DNA from: an uncultured Acetatifactor sp.
GTDB lineage: Bacteria; Bacillota; Clostridia; Lachnospirales; Lachnospiraceae
Length of the DNA stretch: 9,269 nt
NCBI GenBank assembly: GCA_910586435.1
Contig: CAJUGT010000101.1
Coordinates: 4,907-14,175, forward strand
Direction: 5' to 3'
The notes under the pieces were generated by a model, which did no database searches, was not told the origin of the DNA, and saw nothing but the letters and a program-made list of their open reading frames with translations. The position numbers and the translations under genes were made by a program. Below, one piece after another: positions 1-5,825 of the stretch. How positions within the stretch are numbered: the first letter of the stretch is position 1; each line of letters opens with the position of its first letter.

Positions 1-276
1 TAAATGGAGGGACGGTAGCGTTTGAGTATACTGGTCTGTGGAACGACCCGGTGTGGGGCTGGTGGCTGATAAATGGAGGGACGGTAGCGTTTGAGTATAC
101 TGGTCTGTGGAACGACCCGGTGTGCGGCTGGTGGCTGATAAGCGGAGGGACGGTAGCGTTTGAGTATACTGGTCTATGGAACGACCCGGTGTGGGGCTGG
201 TGGCTGATAAATGGAGGAACGGTAGCGTTTGAGTATACGGGCTTGTGGAATGACTCTCTGCTTGGAGTGTGGTATA
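1..276 (+). repeat. 69-bp in-frame tandem repeat, about four copies
   Basis: Units begin at 1, 70, 139 and 208, an exact 69-bp period (23 codons). Copies 1 and 2 differ by one base in view (position 125, TGG to TGC, Trp to Cys). Copy 3 carries an Asn-to-Ser change at 142-144 and a silent change in the LW codon pair. Copy 4 is clearly older, with several silent differences and a new C-terminal half. The array continues past the left edge, so the copy number is unknown. Confidence 0.95.
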
Positions 277-320
277 TTCAGAATGGCTGTATTGATTTTG
301 GCCGCAGTAACGCAGCGTAA
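1..320 (+). CDS. C-terminal part of a Trp-rich tandem-repeat protein (5' end outside window)
   Basis: The frame is open from the left edge (first full codon at 3) and stops with TAA at 318-320. The visible product is made of 23-residue repeats of the type GWWLINGGTVAFEYTGLWND, ending in a degenerate unit (GVWYIQNGCIDF) and a short SNAA tail. Paired W/Y residues, the NG turn and the V-x-F-x-YTG strand resemble the Trp-rich repeats of secreted or cell-wall-associated clostridial proteins, which are distant relatives of choline/glucan-binding repeats. This family link is from memory. If it holds, the protein acts at the cell surface, but no signal peptide or catalytic domain is in view. A GTG at 51 lies inside a repeat and is not a credible start. 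The last repeat has diverged in silent and coding positions while the others are nearly identical, which points to recent expansion of the inner copies. Confidence is high that it is coding and moderate on the repeat family. Confidence 0.75.
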   Translation, partial: NGGTVAFEYTGLWNDPVWGWWLINGGTVAFEYTGLWNDPVCGWWLISGGTVAFEYTGLWNDPVWGWWLINGGTVAFEYTGLWNDSLLGVWYIQNGCIDFGRSNAA

Positions 321-350
321 AGCAGATTGACACTTTGACTTTGAAGAAAG

Positions 351-394
351 AAACCCGATGGTTATGTCAGAAAGAAGGCATTTCCATCGGTTTT
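351..394. terminator. Possible bidirectional terminator between convergent genes
   Basis: CCGATGG (355-361) pairs with CCATCGG (384-390). One mismatch outward, AAA (351-353) pairs with TTT (392-394). A TTTT run follows on the plus strand and a looser T-rich run on the minus strand. It lies between the stop of the repeat protein (320) and the stop of holA (459). The 22-nt loop is large and the T-tract short, so this is a weak candidate. Confidence 0.4.
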
Positions 395-458
395 CGTACT
401 GTATGGAAAGAGTATTTGCTGCATTTATAAAGGGCATACAATTCCGAAAAGGGTATTT

Positions 459-1472
459 TTAAAAGATGGACAATATGAGTATCTCCACACTCATGACATC
501 ATTCATTTTACCGGTTTTTACGGCCTCTTCCGCTTCCACGCATTTCTCTACCCCACGGCGCAGAACGGATGCCTTGAACTTGGCTGCCTGACTGACATAT
601 TTGCCTGCGATAAAAGGGGTAACTCCTATTTTTGAGCCAATGGTACGATTATCATAGCCTCTGGATTTCAGCTCTTTTGTTTGTAGGAGCATATGGCATT
701 GTCTTGCCATAAGGAAGAGGATTCGCATGGGTGGCTCTTTCAGGGCCAGGAGATCATAATATAAATCAAGAGCCTGTTGCTGTTGTCTGGCGGCAATGGC
801 ATTGATCATATCAAAAATATGGTTGCTCACCCGGGTAGTGCAGATGGCTTCCACATCTTCCCCAGTGACAACGTCCCGCTCCATACAATAACATATCAAT
901 TTTTCCAGCTCCATTTGAATGTTGTCCATCTCCGTACCTGTCTTGGATAAGAGGAGAAGGGCAGTGCTCTCAGTGATTTTTTTGCCTTCTTTGGCCAGGA
1001 CACTGGCAATCCAATGTTTCAGAGTATTTTCATCCTGAAAGACAAATTCTGCGGCGAAGCCCTTGGACTGTATGGTTTTGTATATTTTACTTCGCTTGTC
1101 CACTTCACTTTCCATAAAGATGAAGAAAGTAGAATCATTTGGAGAGGATAGATATTCCGCCATTTTTTCTCCACCGGATTTGAACAATCCGCTGTCAGTA
1201 ATGAAGATGACCCGATGTTCGGCCAGAAAAGGCAATGTCTCCGCAAGGTCGATTATTTCGCTTACAGGCAGATCTTTACCTTCAAAGTAGTGAGTATTCA
1301 TAGTATCACTGTCGGCGGAGAGGGCCTTCCTTAGCTTATCCCGGTACTGCCGGCGCAGATATCTTTCTTCTCCGTATAGAAGATAAGCCTGTTTGAAAGT
1401 TCCCTGCCGGATATCTTCATTTATTTGTTTCATGTTGGCGTTTGCGGATGCTTTTTCGTTTTGATTCTTCAT
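459..1472 (-). CDS. holA: DNA polymerase III delta subunit (clamp loader)
   Basis: HolA is the delta subunit of the clamp loader. It opens the beta sliding clamp so that the tau/gamma complex can load it on primed DNA. It has an AAA+-like fold without a Walker A motif, and none is seen here. Recognisable parts are the N-terminal FKQAYLLYGEERYLRRQYRDK stretch, the central FFIFMESEVDKRSKIYKTI segment and the helical C-terminal collar domain with the SQAAKF...EAEEAVKTGK pattern. The frame is open back to an ATG at 1511, but I place the start at 1472 (337 aa). That ATG has AGGAG at the correct distance, whereas 1511 has no ribosome site and lies on a likely -10 element. A third ATG at 1433 (MKQINEDI) is where many homologues begin, but it also lacks a ribosome site. 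rpsT, often adjacent in Firmicutes, is not seen downstream. Confidence 0.95.
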   Translation of the reverse strand: MKNQNEKASANANMKQINEDIRQGTFKQAYLLYGEERYLRRQYRDKLRKALSADSDTMNTHYFEGKDLPVSEIIDLAETLPFLAEHRVIFITDSGLFKSGGEKMAEYLSSPNDSTFFIFMESEVDKRSKIYKTIQSKGFAAEFVFQDENTLKHWIASVLAKEGKKITESTALLLLSKTGTEMDNIQMELEKLICYCMERDVVTGEDVEAICTTRVSNHIFDMINAIAARQQQQALDLYYDLLALKEPPMRILFLMARQCHMLLQTKELKSRGYDNRTIGSKIGVTPFIAGKYVSQAAKFKASVLRRGVEKCVEAEEAVKTGKMNDVMSVEILILSIF

Positions 1473-1480
1473 GTTTTTTG

Positions 1481-1485
1481 CTCCT
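1481..1485 (-). promoter_or_regulatory. Ribosome binding site that decides the holA start
   Basis: CTCCT on the plus strand is AGGAG on the minus strand, 8 nt before the ATG at 1470-1472. Neither the upstream ATG (1509-1511) nor the downstream one (1431-1433) has a comparable site, so this fixes the likely start. Confidence 0.8.
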
Positions 1486-1511
1486 GTTTTTCTAACAGTA
1501 TTACTTTTCAT

Positions 1512-1563
1512 AGTATAACATAAAACACATGGAGATTGTAAACTGTTTGCGATACTTTCACAA
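1512..1563 (-). promoter_or_regulatory. holA promoter candidates
   Basis: Two overlapping minus-strand options are visible. The first is an extended -10, TG-T-TATACT, with TATACT at 1512-1517 and TTTACA at 1537-1542 as a -35 (19-bp spacer). The second is TTGTGA (1558-1563) with TACAAT (1535-1540) at an ideal 17-bp spacing. The first would start RNA close to 1506, downstream of the ATG at 1511, which agrees with translation from 1472. Confidence 0.5.
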
Positions 1564-1604
1564 AAAATGTACAGTTTGAGTCAAAATTCTTAATTTTTCT
1601 TTTG

Positions 1605-1633
1605 TTGACTATGCTTCGAGAATGGATTATGAT
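1605..1633 (+). promoter_or_regulatory. Sigma-A-type promoter for the 71-aa gene
   Basis: TTGACT (1605-1610), a 17-bp spacer and TATGAT (1628-1633) closely match the -35/-10 consensus. RNA would begin near 1640 and carry about 100 nt of leader before the ATG at 1743. It is divergent from the holA promoter in the same intergenic region. Confidence 0.65.
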
Positions 1634-1742
1634 GAGCGCATGTGGGAGTCAGGGCAGGAGAATTGAAAAGGGAGTAAGCAGGTTCAGGCAGGGAAGCGGA
1701 AAATAGCATTGGACAATCGCTGGAAGGCAGGAAAGGAAGAAA

Positions 1743-1958
1743 ATGTTTGGCAGAAAAAAACGGATTGTGACTGTGGAGTATGACAGGGAGAATTGGGTAC
1801 CAGTATTGAAATGCAGCATTTGTAATGGGGAACAGGTAGCGGGATTCCGTAACGTTCATAATAAAGAATTTAGGGAAGAATGTCTGATACGCAGTCAGGA
1901 AGAACTCACTGCCTTCAAGCAAAAATACGGGCTTACAGAAATACGGAAGGAATATTGA
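1743..1958 (+). CDS. Small conserved protein of unknown function, 71 aa
   Basis: A basic start (MFGRKKRIVTVEY) is followed by a central KCSICNGEQVAGFRN segment with two Cys, then a Glu/Lys-rich C-terminal helix ending KEY. I recall very similar 70-75-residue proteins in Lachnospiraceae genomes, some carrying an unreliable 'aspartate dehydrogenase' label. The size rules out an enzyme of that class and I assign no function. The two Cys (C-S-I-C) could bind a metal but are too few for a full zinc ribbon, so the protein might dimerise to do so. A purine-rich GGAAAGGAAG sits just ahead of the ATG and a good promoter lies upstream. It appears to be a single-gene transcript. Longer minus-strand open frames over this gene have no such support. 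Confidence 0.75.
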   Translation: MFGRKKRIVTVEYDRENWVPVLKCSICNGEQVAGFRNVHNKEFREECLIRSQEELTAFKQKYGLTEIRKEY

Positions 1959-2003
1959 AGATAACCATAAACTGTTCTCGAATGTCATGGTACTGAGAGG
2001 CAA

Positions 2004-2196
2004 AGTGTGCTAAAGCACACTGCGGAACTGGAATAGTCCAGCTAAGAAATGTCAAGCCATTTATTATCAATGTTTCGCTGGACAGGTGGGGGTGCGAAGG
2101 CGCACGAGAGCAAATTTCATGAGACACTACTTAGTGTCTCTGGTTACTTCCGAATGAAATTTGTCTCTCCTGTGTGTGCGCCGAAGGAACCTCACC
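2004..2196. other. Highly structured intergenic element (candidate ncRNA, leader or palindromic mobile repeat)
   Basis: The stretch between the stops and starts at 1958 and 2242 is packed with complementary segments. AGTGTGCT/AGCACACT (2004-2011/2014-2021) forms a hairpin. GTCCAGC (2036-2042) pairs with GCTGGAC (2077-2083). Directly next to it a long arm spans 2085-2196 with five stacked stems: GGTGGGG/CCTCACC (2085-2091/2190-2196, one G-U), GGCGCAC/GTGCGCC (2099-2105/2176-2182), GAGAG/CTCTC (2106-2110/2165-2169), CAAATTTCAT/ATGAAATTTG (2111-2120/2154-2163) and GAGACACTA/TAGTGTCTC (2121-2129/2132-2140). The outer and second stems are separated by a symmetrical 7x7 internal loop. No ORF explains it. 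It ends about 30 nt before the ribosome site of the next gene. I recognise no riboswitch or Rfam family. The strand of action is not determined. Confidence 0.75.
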
Positions 2197-2241
2197 CTTT
2201 AGTGCCGTTGCGCAGCGACTTAAAATAGGAGAAAAACACAA

Positions 2242-2646
2242 ATGGGAAAATTATTATATTGGATTGTGGAAATCATAGCGAAGATACATAATCGTTTGTT
2301 AATGCTAAATGATGCTTATGAATACAATTTTTCGGACAAGGAACTTCATTTTCTGATTATTGGCGCATTGGGGATGGCAATGATATTTGTTGTACACCCT
2401 GTATTTAAATGGTTGGCGAAACATGGACATGTTATGGTAATCAGTTGGATATATGTATTTACAATGATTATAGTCATTACATTTGCGATTGAAATCGGAC
2501 AAAGGGTGACACATACAGGAACGATGGAATTTGCGGATATTATGTTTGGCGTGATGGGATTTATCTGCATGTTTCTGGTTTTTCTGGTAATTCGGGGAGT
2601 GTATCATCTGATATTAAATGCAATGGAACACTGGTTAAAAAAATAG
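2242..2646 (+). CDS. VanZ-like small integral membrane protein
   Basis: The 134-aa product has an amphipathic N-terminus (MGKLLYWIVEIIAKIHNRLL) and three predicted membrane segments at about residues 36-58, 63-85 and 98-124, with a basic tail. Between the second and third segments lies E-x-G-Q-x(3)-THTGTMEFADIMFGVMG. This fits the E-xx-Q...R/T...D...N/G-xx-G pattern of VanZ-like proteins, a family named for teicoplanin resistance whose biochemical role is unsettled. Full VanZ proteins have four or five helices, so this is a short variant. AGGAG (2227-2231) precedes the ATG by 10 nt. The gene stands alone: a structured element lies upstream and a likely terminator downstream. VanZ-like membership is moderate confidence. 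Being a real membrane-protein gene is high confidence. Confidence 0.7.
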   Translation: MGKLLYWIVEIIAKIHNRLLMLNDAYEYNFSDKELHFLIIGALGMAMIFVVHPVFKWLAKHGHVMVISWIYVFTMIIVITFAIEIGQRVTHTGTMEFADIMFGVMGFICMFLVFLVIRGVYHLILNAMEHWLKK

Positions 2647-2652
2647 CCTTTC

Positions 2653-2685
2653 ACTTTCATGGGCAATGAAAAGTAGTTTATTTTT
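2653..2685 (+). terminator. Probable intrinsic terminator of the VanZ-like gene
   Basis: ACTTTCAT (2653-2660) pairs with ATGAAAAGT (2666-2674) with one bulged A, around a 5-nt GGGCA loop. An AGTTTATTTTT tail follows. The stem is AT-rich, so termination may be partial. Confidence 0.5.
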
Positions 2686-2711
2686 GAGGGATGAAATAGT
2701 TTGCTCTTTTC

Positions 2712-2740
2712 TTGACAAATATATCGGAGGATGATATATT
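2712..2740 (+). promoter_or_regulatory. Strong sigma-A promoter of the padR operon
   Basis: TTGACA (2712-2717) is a perfect -35, followed by exactly 17 bp and TATATT (2735-2740). RNA would start near 2747 and carry a leader of about 130 nt before padR. The spacer and -10 coincide with an inverted repeat, so a bound dimer would block RNA polymerase. Confidence 0.8.
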
Positions 2741-2786
2741 ATACATAAGATATATCGAATGACGATGTATTGTAGGATGATATATT
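2718..2786 (+). promoter_or_regulatory. Probable PadR operator cluster
   Basis: AATATATC (2718-2725) and GATATATT (2733-2740) are a perfect 8-bp inverted repeat with a 7-bp gap, set on the promoter. A second dyad, ATATATCG (2750-2757) and CGATGTAT (2763-2770), has one mismatch. AGGATGATATATT occurs at 2728-2740 and again at 2774-2786, giving a further half-site. PadR proteins commonly bind AT-rich dyads in their own promoters, so autorepression is the natural reading. The binding itself is inference. Confidence 0.7.
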
Positions 2787-2842
2787 TATTGAGGTGGTTT
2801 GTCAAGGCGAATGAACGGTGATTTTTGAAACTGGTATCATCT

Positions 2843-2877
<35 letters not shown>

Positions 2878-2879
2878 GT

Positions 2880-3224
2880 ATGCGGGAGAAACAGGATAAC
2901 TTACAGAAAAATATTCCGCTCACAGAGGCTTTGTTTTACATTCTGTTGTCAGTAAGAAAACCAAATCATGGCTATGGGATTATCCAGGAAGTGGAGAAAA
3001 TGACCCAAGGCAGGGTGGTATTGGGGCCGGGAACTCTGTATGGCGCCATACAGTCCATGGCGGCAAAGGAATGGATTCAAATCTATAGCGAGGCGACGGA
3101 TTCACGAAAGAAGAAGGAATATATCATCACGGATCTTGGAAGGGAAGTATTCGCGGAAGAAAGAAAACGTCTGGAAGAGCTTCTGCGTAATGCCGCAATG
3201 ATGGAGGGAGAAGAAAATGACTAA
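2880..3224 (+). CDS. PadR-family transcriptional regulator
   Basis: The 114-aa product is a typical short (subfamily 2) PadR winged-helix protein, made almost entirely of the DNA-binding domain plus one C-terminal dimer helix. Visible signatures are the N-terminal LTEALFYILLSV helix, KPNHGYGIIQEVEKM, the recognition-helix region VLGPGTLYGAIQSM, the wing (SEATDSRKKKEYIITDLGREV) and a charged tail helix. Such proteins are usually repressors released by small hydrophobic ligands. The gene overlaps the next one by 8 nt (ATGACTAA), which implies translational coupling. Genetically, PadR plus DUF2812 membrane protein is a recurring pair in Firmicutes in which the regulator controls its partner. The dyads on the promoter point to autoregulation. 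The ligand cannot be told from sequence. Confidence 0.93.
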   Translation: MREKQDNLQKNIPLTEALFYILLSVRKPNHGYGIIQEVEKMTQGRVVLGPGTLYGAIQSMAAKEWIQIYSEATDSRKKKEYIITDLGREVFAEERKRLEELLRNAAMMEGEEND

Positions 3225-3927
3225 ATTCCGATTGTTTTTTAACAAAGATGAAGAAACAAAGTGGCTCAATGAAATGGCTGGCGACGGATATGCTTTGACT
3301 GGCTTTGCGGCAGGGGTTTATGTTTTTGAGAGATGCCAGCCAGGGGAGTATATATATCAGATTGATATTACGGAAGGTATGTTCAGAGTGAACAGCGATT
3401 ACAGGGATTTTATGAAGGAAGCGGGAATTGAAATTATATCCATGTGGGGAATGTGGGTAATTCTTCGGAAAAAGGCGGCGGAAGGGGAGTTTGTATTATA
3501 CACGGATGTGGAGTCAAGCATTGTCCATTATAAAAAGATTAAGAAAATGTTCATGATTGCTATGGTGTTAGAGTGTGTGTGCCTGTTGATGGAATTAATA
3601 GCGTTTATTGGCGGCGGGGGAATCTTGGCATTGGTGTTCAGTTTTTTCTTGGCAGCGATGATTATTGTATTTATAAAGGAAATAATGCGTGTGAGCGATA
3701 TTCTGGATGAATTGAAGGAAAGAATCGGAGAAGGATTAAGAAGAAACAGAAAATTGCCGTCCCTTTTCATTCCCGTGGGGCTGTTAATGAACGGGCTGGG
3801 AATAGCGATAACAGTGGAGGCCATTGACAGGTATGGAGCGCCATTTGGAGTTCTGAAAGGTTTTTGTCATATCATTGCCATTGTATGCATGGCTATTGGC
3901 ATTGTGCATACTGTGCGGCAGGGGTAG
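3217..3927 (+). CDS. DUF2812-domain membrane protein, PadR partner
   Basis: The 236-aa product starts with a cytosolic domain of about 100 residues. Its FRLFFNKDEETKWLNEMAGDGYAL motif and the later Y-xx-QIDI and MWVILRKK strands are the DUF2812 hallmarks. Four hydrophobic segments follow at about 111-131, 134-154, 182-202 and 213-232, with a charged helical linker (about 155-181) between pairs. The molecular role of DUF2812 is unknown. Repeated linkage to PadR regulators suggests a membrane stress or drug-response function, but this is inference. The ATG overlaps the padR stop and has GGAGGGAGAAGAAA just ahead as ribosome site. No clear T-tract terminator follows. An AT-rich dyad TTTTTAC/GTAAAAA (3945-3951/3962-3968) is the nearest structure. 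Confidence 0.85.
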   Translation: MTKFRLFFNKDEETKWLNEMAGDGYALTGFAAGVYVFERCQPGEYIYQIDITEGMFRVNSDYRDFMKEAGIEIISMWGMWVILRKKAAEGEFVLYTDVESSIVHYKKIKKMFMIAMVLECVCLLMELIAFIGGGGILALVFSFFLAAMIIVFIKEIMRVSDILDELKERIGEGLRRNRKLPSLFIPVGLLMNGLGIAITVEAIDRYGAPFGVLKGFCHIIAIVCMAIGIVHTVRQG

Positions 3928-4291
3928 ACTGATGTAAAGCCCATTTTTTACCGAATATTCAGTAAAAACTGGAGAGAAACTGTAAGATAGGGATGGTGAA
4001 CAAGCTTGCCTTCACTGTGAACAAGAAAACTTTAACTGGGCTTTTGGGAATCCCCTAAAAGCCTGTTACTGTTATATTTTAGCCAGGAGTGGGTTAAGAA
4101 GTATTCCAGCCTGCCATTCAATATAGAATAATTCATCAAAATCAATCTTGACATGGGGAAATGCATGATTTCTAATTTATCTTAATTTTAAAAATAGTGG
4201 AGGAAAGTGTAGAATGGAAGATATACGGAATAGGGATAGACTTTTATTAAGAAGTAATATATAATAAATTCATAAGGCAGTGTCAAAAGGA
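3928..4291 (+). other. Gene-free stretch with scattered dyads and a possible 16-codon gene stump
   Basis: No substantial ORF is found here. AAAGCCCA (3936-3943) is perfectly complementary to TGGGCTTT (4037-4044). CTTTTGGGA...TCCCCTAAAAG (4041-4061) forms a bulged hairpin, and GTGAACAAG occurs twice (near 3997 and 4017). Farther on, TTGACA (4148-4153) with a poorly spaced AT-rich -10 precedes GGAGG (4199-4203). An ATG at 4214 opens only 16 codons (MEDIRNRDRLLLRSNI) before TAA at 4262-4264. This may be the surviving 5' end of a gene cut by the element remnant that follows. GGCAGTGTCAAAA (4276-4288) adjoins the remnant and could be its outer end. Confidence 0.4.
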
Positions 4292-4615
4292 TTATAAAAA
4301 ATGCCCATTTCCTTGCTGGGGGTTCGACATGAAATTCTGGTTGCCTGTTCCAAAAAGGAGAGGCATAGGTTTATACTCCCAGAAACCATTGAATTTACTG
4401 AAGTGGAACCGGTTTTTCGTCTTCAGGGCGCCGATGGTGTAGAAGCCCTTTCTGAACGGATGTCCATAGTCCTGCTTCCCTTTGAGATGGGACTGGTGGA
4501 AATATGCGTCTTCAACTGAATGCAGAGCCTGTGATGAAGGCTTTGTCTTAGAAGAGATGATGTCATTCATGATGCAGAACACAGGCTTCCCAAAGGGGTA
4601 TTTACTGAAGATTCA
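4292..4615 (-). pseudogene. Deleted transposase remnant (DDE, IS4/IS701-like)
   Basis: A minus-strand frame between stops at 4613-4615 and 4292-4294 reads KYPFGKPVFCIMNDIISSKT, then KPSSQALH..EDAYFHQSHLKGKQDYGH, then FRKGFYTIGALKTK. From memory these are two separate blocks of one DDE transposase family. The first block normally holds a catalytic Asp in a DD-T/I-x-SKTKPSS context, here written N-D. The second normally lies beyond the second catalytic Asp (CDSWY). Here they are joined directly, so the middle with the second Asp has been deleted in frame. The text after KTKNR no longer resembles the family. No start with a ribosome site exists, the only candidate being an internal GTG at 4582. 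A plus-strand ORF (4301-4519) is the antisense shadow. Family naming is tentative. A dead mobile-element fragment is well supported by motif recall only. Confidence 0.6.
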
Positions 4616-4740
4616 TTTTAAGCGCTAAAAATAATTATCAAGCAGGGACATCAAATGATTCAGATATCTTTAGTGATCCAGAGTAAATCAGTCAGAATGT
4701 GATAAAGAAATATTATTATGGAAAAGAAAGGGAAGAAACT

Positions 4741-5295
4741 ATGGGATGGTTAATTTGTCTGATTATTTTTGGGCTTACTACAATAACAGGAATAGCGATG
4801 AAAATTTCAACGCAGAACACTTCGGATTATCCAGTTCCTCTTATAGTGGTAATGGTTTTATTGAATGTATTCTTTTTTATAAAATACAGGAAGTCACAAG
4901 CAGTGAATATTGCAGAAAAGAAACGAATGAAGGAACTGGCAAAGAGGACAGTGACAGCAAAACACCATGCAGGCCTTCCGCTTTCGCCAGGTACAATATG
5001 TAACATTATTTACGAAAAAGGCTGCATCAGTATTACAGGAGGTGGAAATAGCTTCGAGCTGGCAAAAAATAAAATAACGGATATATCTCCAGGGCCGATA
5101 TCGGGGCAATCGACAGTGGTATATGGGTATGGTAGTTATTTGATTATTACATATCGGGTAGGGGAGGAGATAAAGTATATTCGTTTTAAATTTTTGGAAG
5201 AAGATTATAAGAGCAGGAAAAAGGCAAAAAAATGGAGGGAAGAGTTAAGTCGTCAAGCGGTGGGGAACGGGATGGACAGGACAATTCAATTATAA
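4741..5295 (+). CDS. Two-helix membrane protein with a soluble C-terminal domain, unknown function
   Basis: I do not recognise this gene. The 184-aa product has two hydrophobic segments at about residues 2-21 and 29-47, separated by a short polar loop. A basic helix follows (KKRMKELAKRTVTAKHH), then a beta-rich domain of about 100 residues (SPGTICNIIY..GCISITGG..SFELAKNKITDI) and a Lys/Arg-rich tail. The pattern of a short strand, G-turn, 'F-x-L-x-x-x-KITDI' and a later YLIITYRVGEEIKYIRFKF hairpin looks like a PH-like or GRAM-like membrane-associated fold. That is a shape impression, not a family match. A GTG at 4699 would add 14 residues, but the ATG at 4741 has AAGGGAAG just upstream and is preferred. 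The gene sits alone between mobile-element debris and a strong terminator at 5458. Confidence 0.65.
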   Translation: MGWLICLIIFGLTTITGIAMKISTQNTSDYPVPLIVVMVLLNVFFFIKYRKSQAVNIAEKKRMKELAKRTVTAKHHAGLPLSPGTICNIIYEKGCISITGGGNSFELAKNKITDISPGPISGQSTVVYGYGSYLIITYRVGEEIKYIRFKFLEEDYKSRKKAKKWREELSRQAVGNGMDRTIQL

Positions 5296-5457
5296 CAAAA
5301 GCAGAGGTGTTATGTAAGATTGAATAGATCGAACATTCAAGAGGAATATATCCACATAATAATATGTACGTTATTGGATACAGTATTTTTAATTCAAGTG
5401 ATTGGAAATAGATTAGAACAGAAAATCAGCAATAAAAATATATGGAATGGATAATCA

Positions 5458-5485
5458 GAGAGCCTGGAGACAGGTTCTCTTTTTT
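5458..5485 (+). terminator. Strong intrinsic terminator
   Basis: GAGAGCCTG (5458-5466) pairs with CAGGTTCTC (5471-5479) over nine positions with a single G-U. The loop is GAGA and six T follow (5480-5485). It lies 163 nt after the membrane-protein stop and 28 nt before the next ATG. It can be the end of the upstream transcript or, if RNA starts between 5296 and 5440, an attenuator for the small gene. Confidence 0.85.
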
Positions 5486-5513
5486 AATAGCAAAAAAGAA
5501 AGGAAGGTTTTGT

Positions 5514-5825
5514 ATGGAAACAATGATGAGAGAAAATGCGGATTATATGGCGGTGCTCAATGGTATTATCAGCGTCACGAGTGTGGTAATGCCAGTTATG
5601 GAGGCTATGTATGAGGCAATGAACCTGGAGGTTGACACAAGTTATTTAGAGGAAGCGGGAGTTGTAACTGACCAAATCGCAGATAAAACGCAGGAACTAA
5701 GTTCTATTATGGAAATGAACGCAGAGTTGGATGTGTCATTGTGCAGAACAATTAATGTGGAGTTGTATCATATGGTCATGGATATCTCAGCTGATAGACT
5801 GTCATGTTTTCCACATCTATCTTAA
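5514..5825 (+). CDS. Small Met-rich protein of unknown function, possibly 3'-truncated
   Basis: I do not recognise this gene. The ATG at 5514 follows AGGAAGG (5501-5507) at 6 nt. An in-frame ATG at 5442 would put the terminator hairpin inside the coding region and is rejected. The 103-aa product is rich in Met, with a mostly hydrophobic stretch at about residues 11-33 (MAVLNGIISVTSVVMPVMEAMY), then an acidic helical region (about 38-85). The last 17 residues (codons from about 5776 to 5825) lie over the minus-strand transposase-like fragment and read like accidental coding (SADRLSCFPHLS). The original gene was probably cut here when the element inserted or decayed. No neighbouring gene gives a functional clue, and no promoter is obvious downstream of the terminator. 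Confidence 0.5.
   Translation: METMMRENADYMAVLNGIISVTSVVMPVMEAMYEAMNLEVDTSYLEEAGVVTDQIADKTQELSSIMEMNAELDVSLCRTINVELYHMVMDISADRLSCFPHLS

Noticed and set aside
1..276. CRISPR array
   Set aside because: The 69-bp units are contiguous with no unique spacers and stay in one reading frame. The same applies to 9132-9269.
320..458. rpsT (ribosomal protein S20) downstream of holA
   Set aside because: It was expected from common Firmicute gene order, but the interval has no Lys/Arg/Ala-rich S20 frame on either strand.
1590..2003. 137-codon minus-strand frame over the 71-aa gene
   Set aside because: The text is rich in Phe/Pro/Ser as expected from antisense of purine-rich coding DNA. The plus-strand gene has a consensus promoter, a ribosome site and a recognised conserved product.
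2092..2200. Group II intron 5' end (GTGCG) in the structured block
   Set aside because: GTGCG occurs, but no intron-encoded protein, domain V hairpin or AY 3' end is visible within the intergenic space.
4301..4519. 72-codon plus-strand ORF
   Set aside because: It has an AAGG before the ATG, but it is antisense to the transposase-like text, which carries recognisable motifs (SKTKPSS, KGFYTIGALKT).
5296..5485. T-box leader
   Set aside because: There is a good terminator, but no T-box sequence (TGGNACCGCG-like) and no aminoacyl-tRNA or amino-acid gene downstream.
5442..5513. Upstream start for the small Met-rich gene
   Set aside because: It would translate through the terminator hairpin and T-run and has no ribosome site. 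The ATG at 5514 has AGGAAGG at 6 nt.
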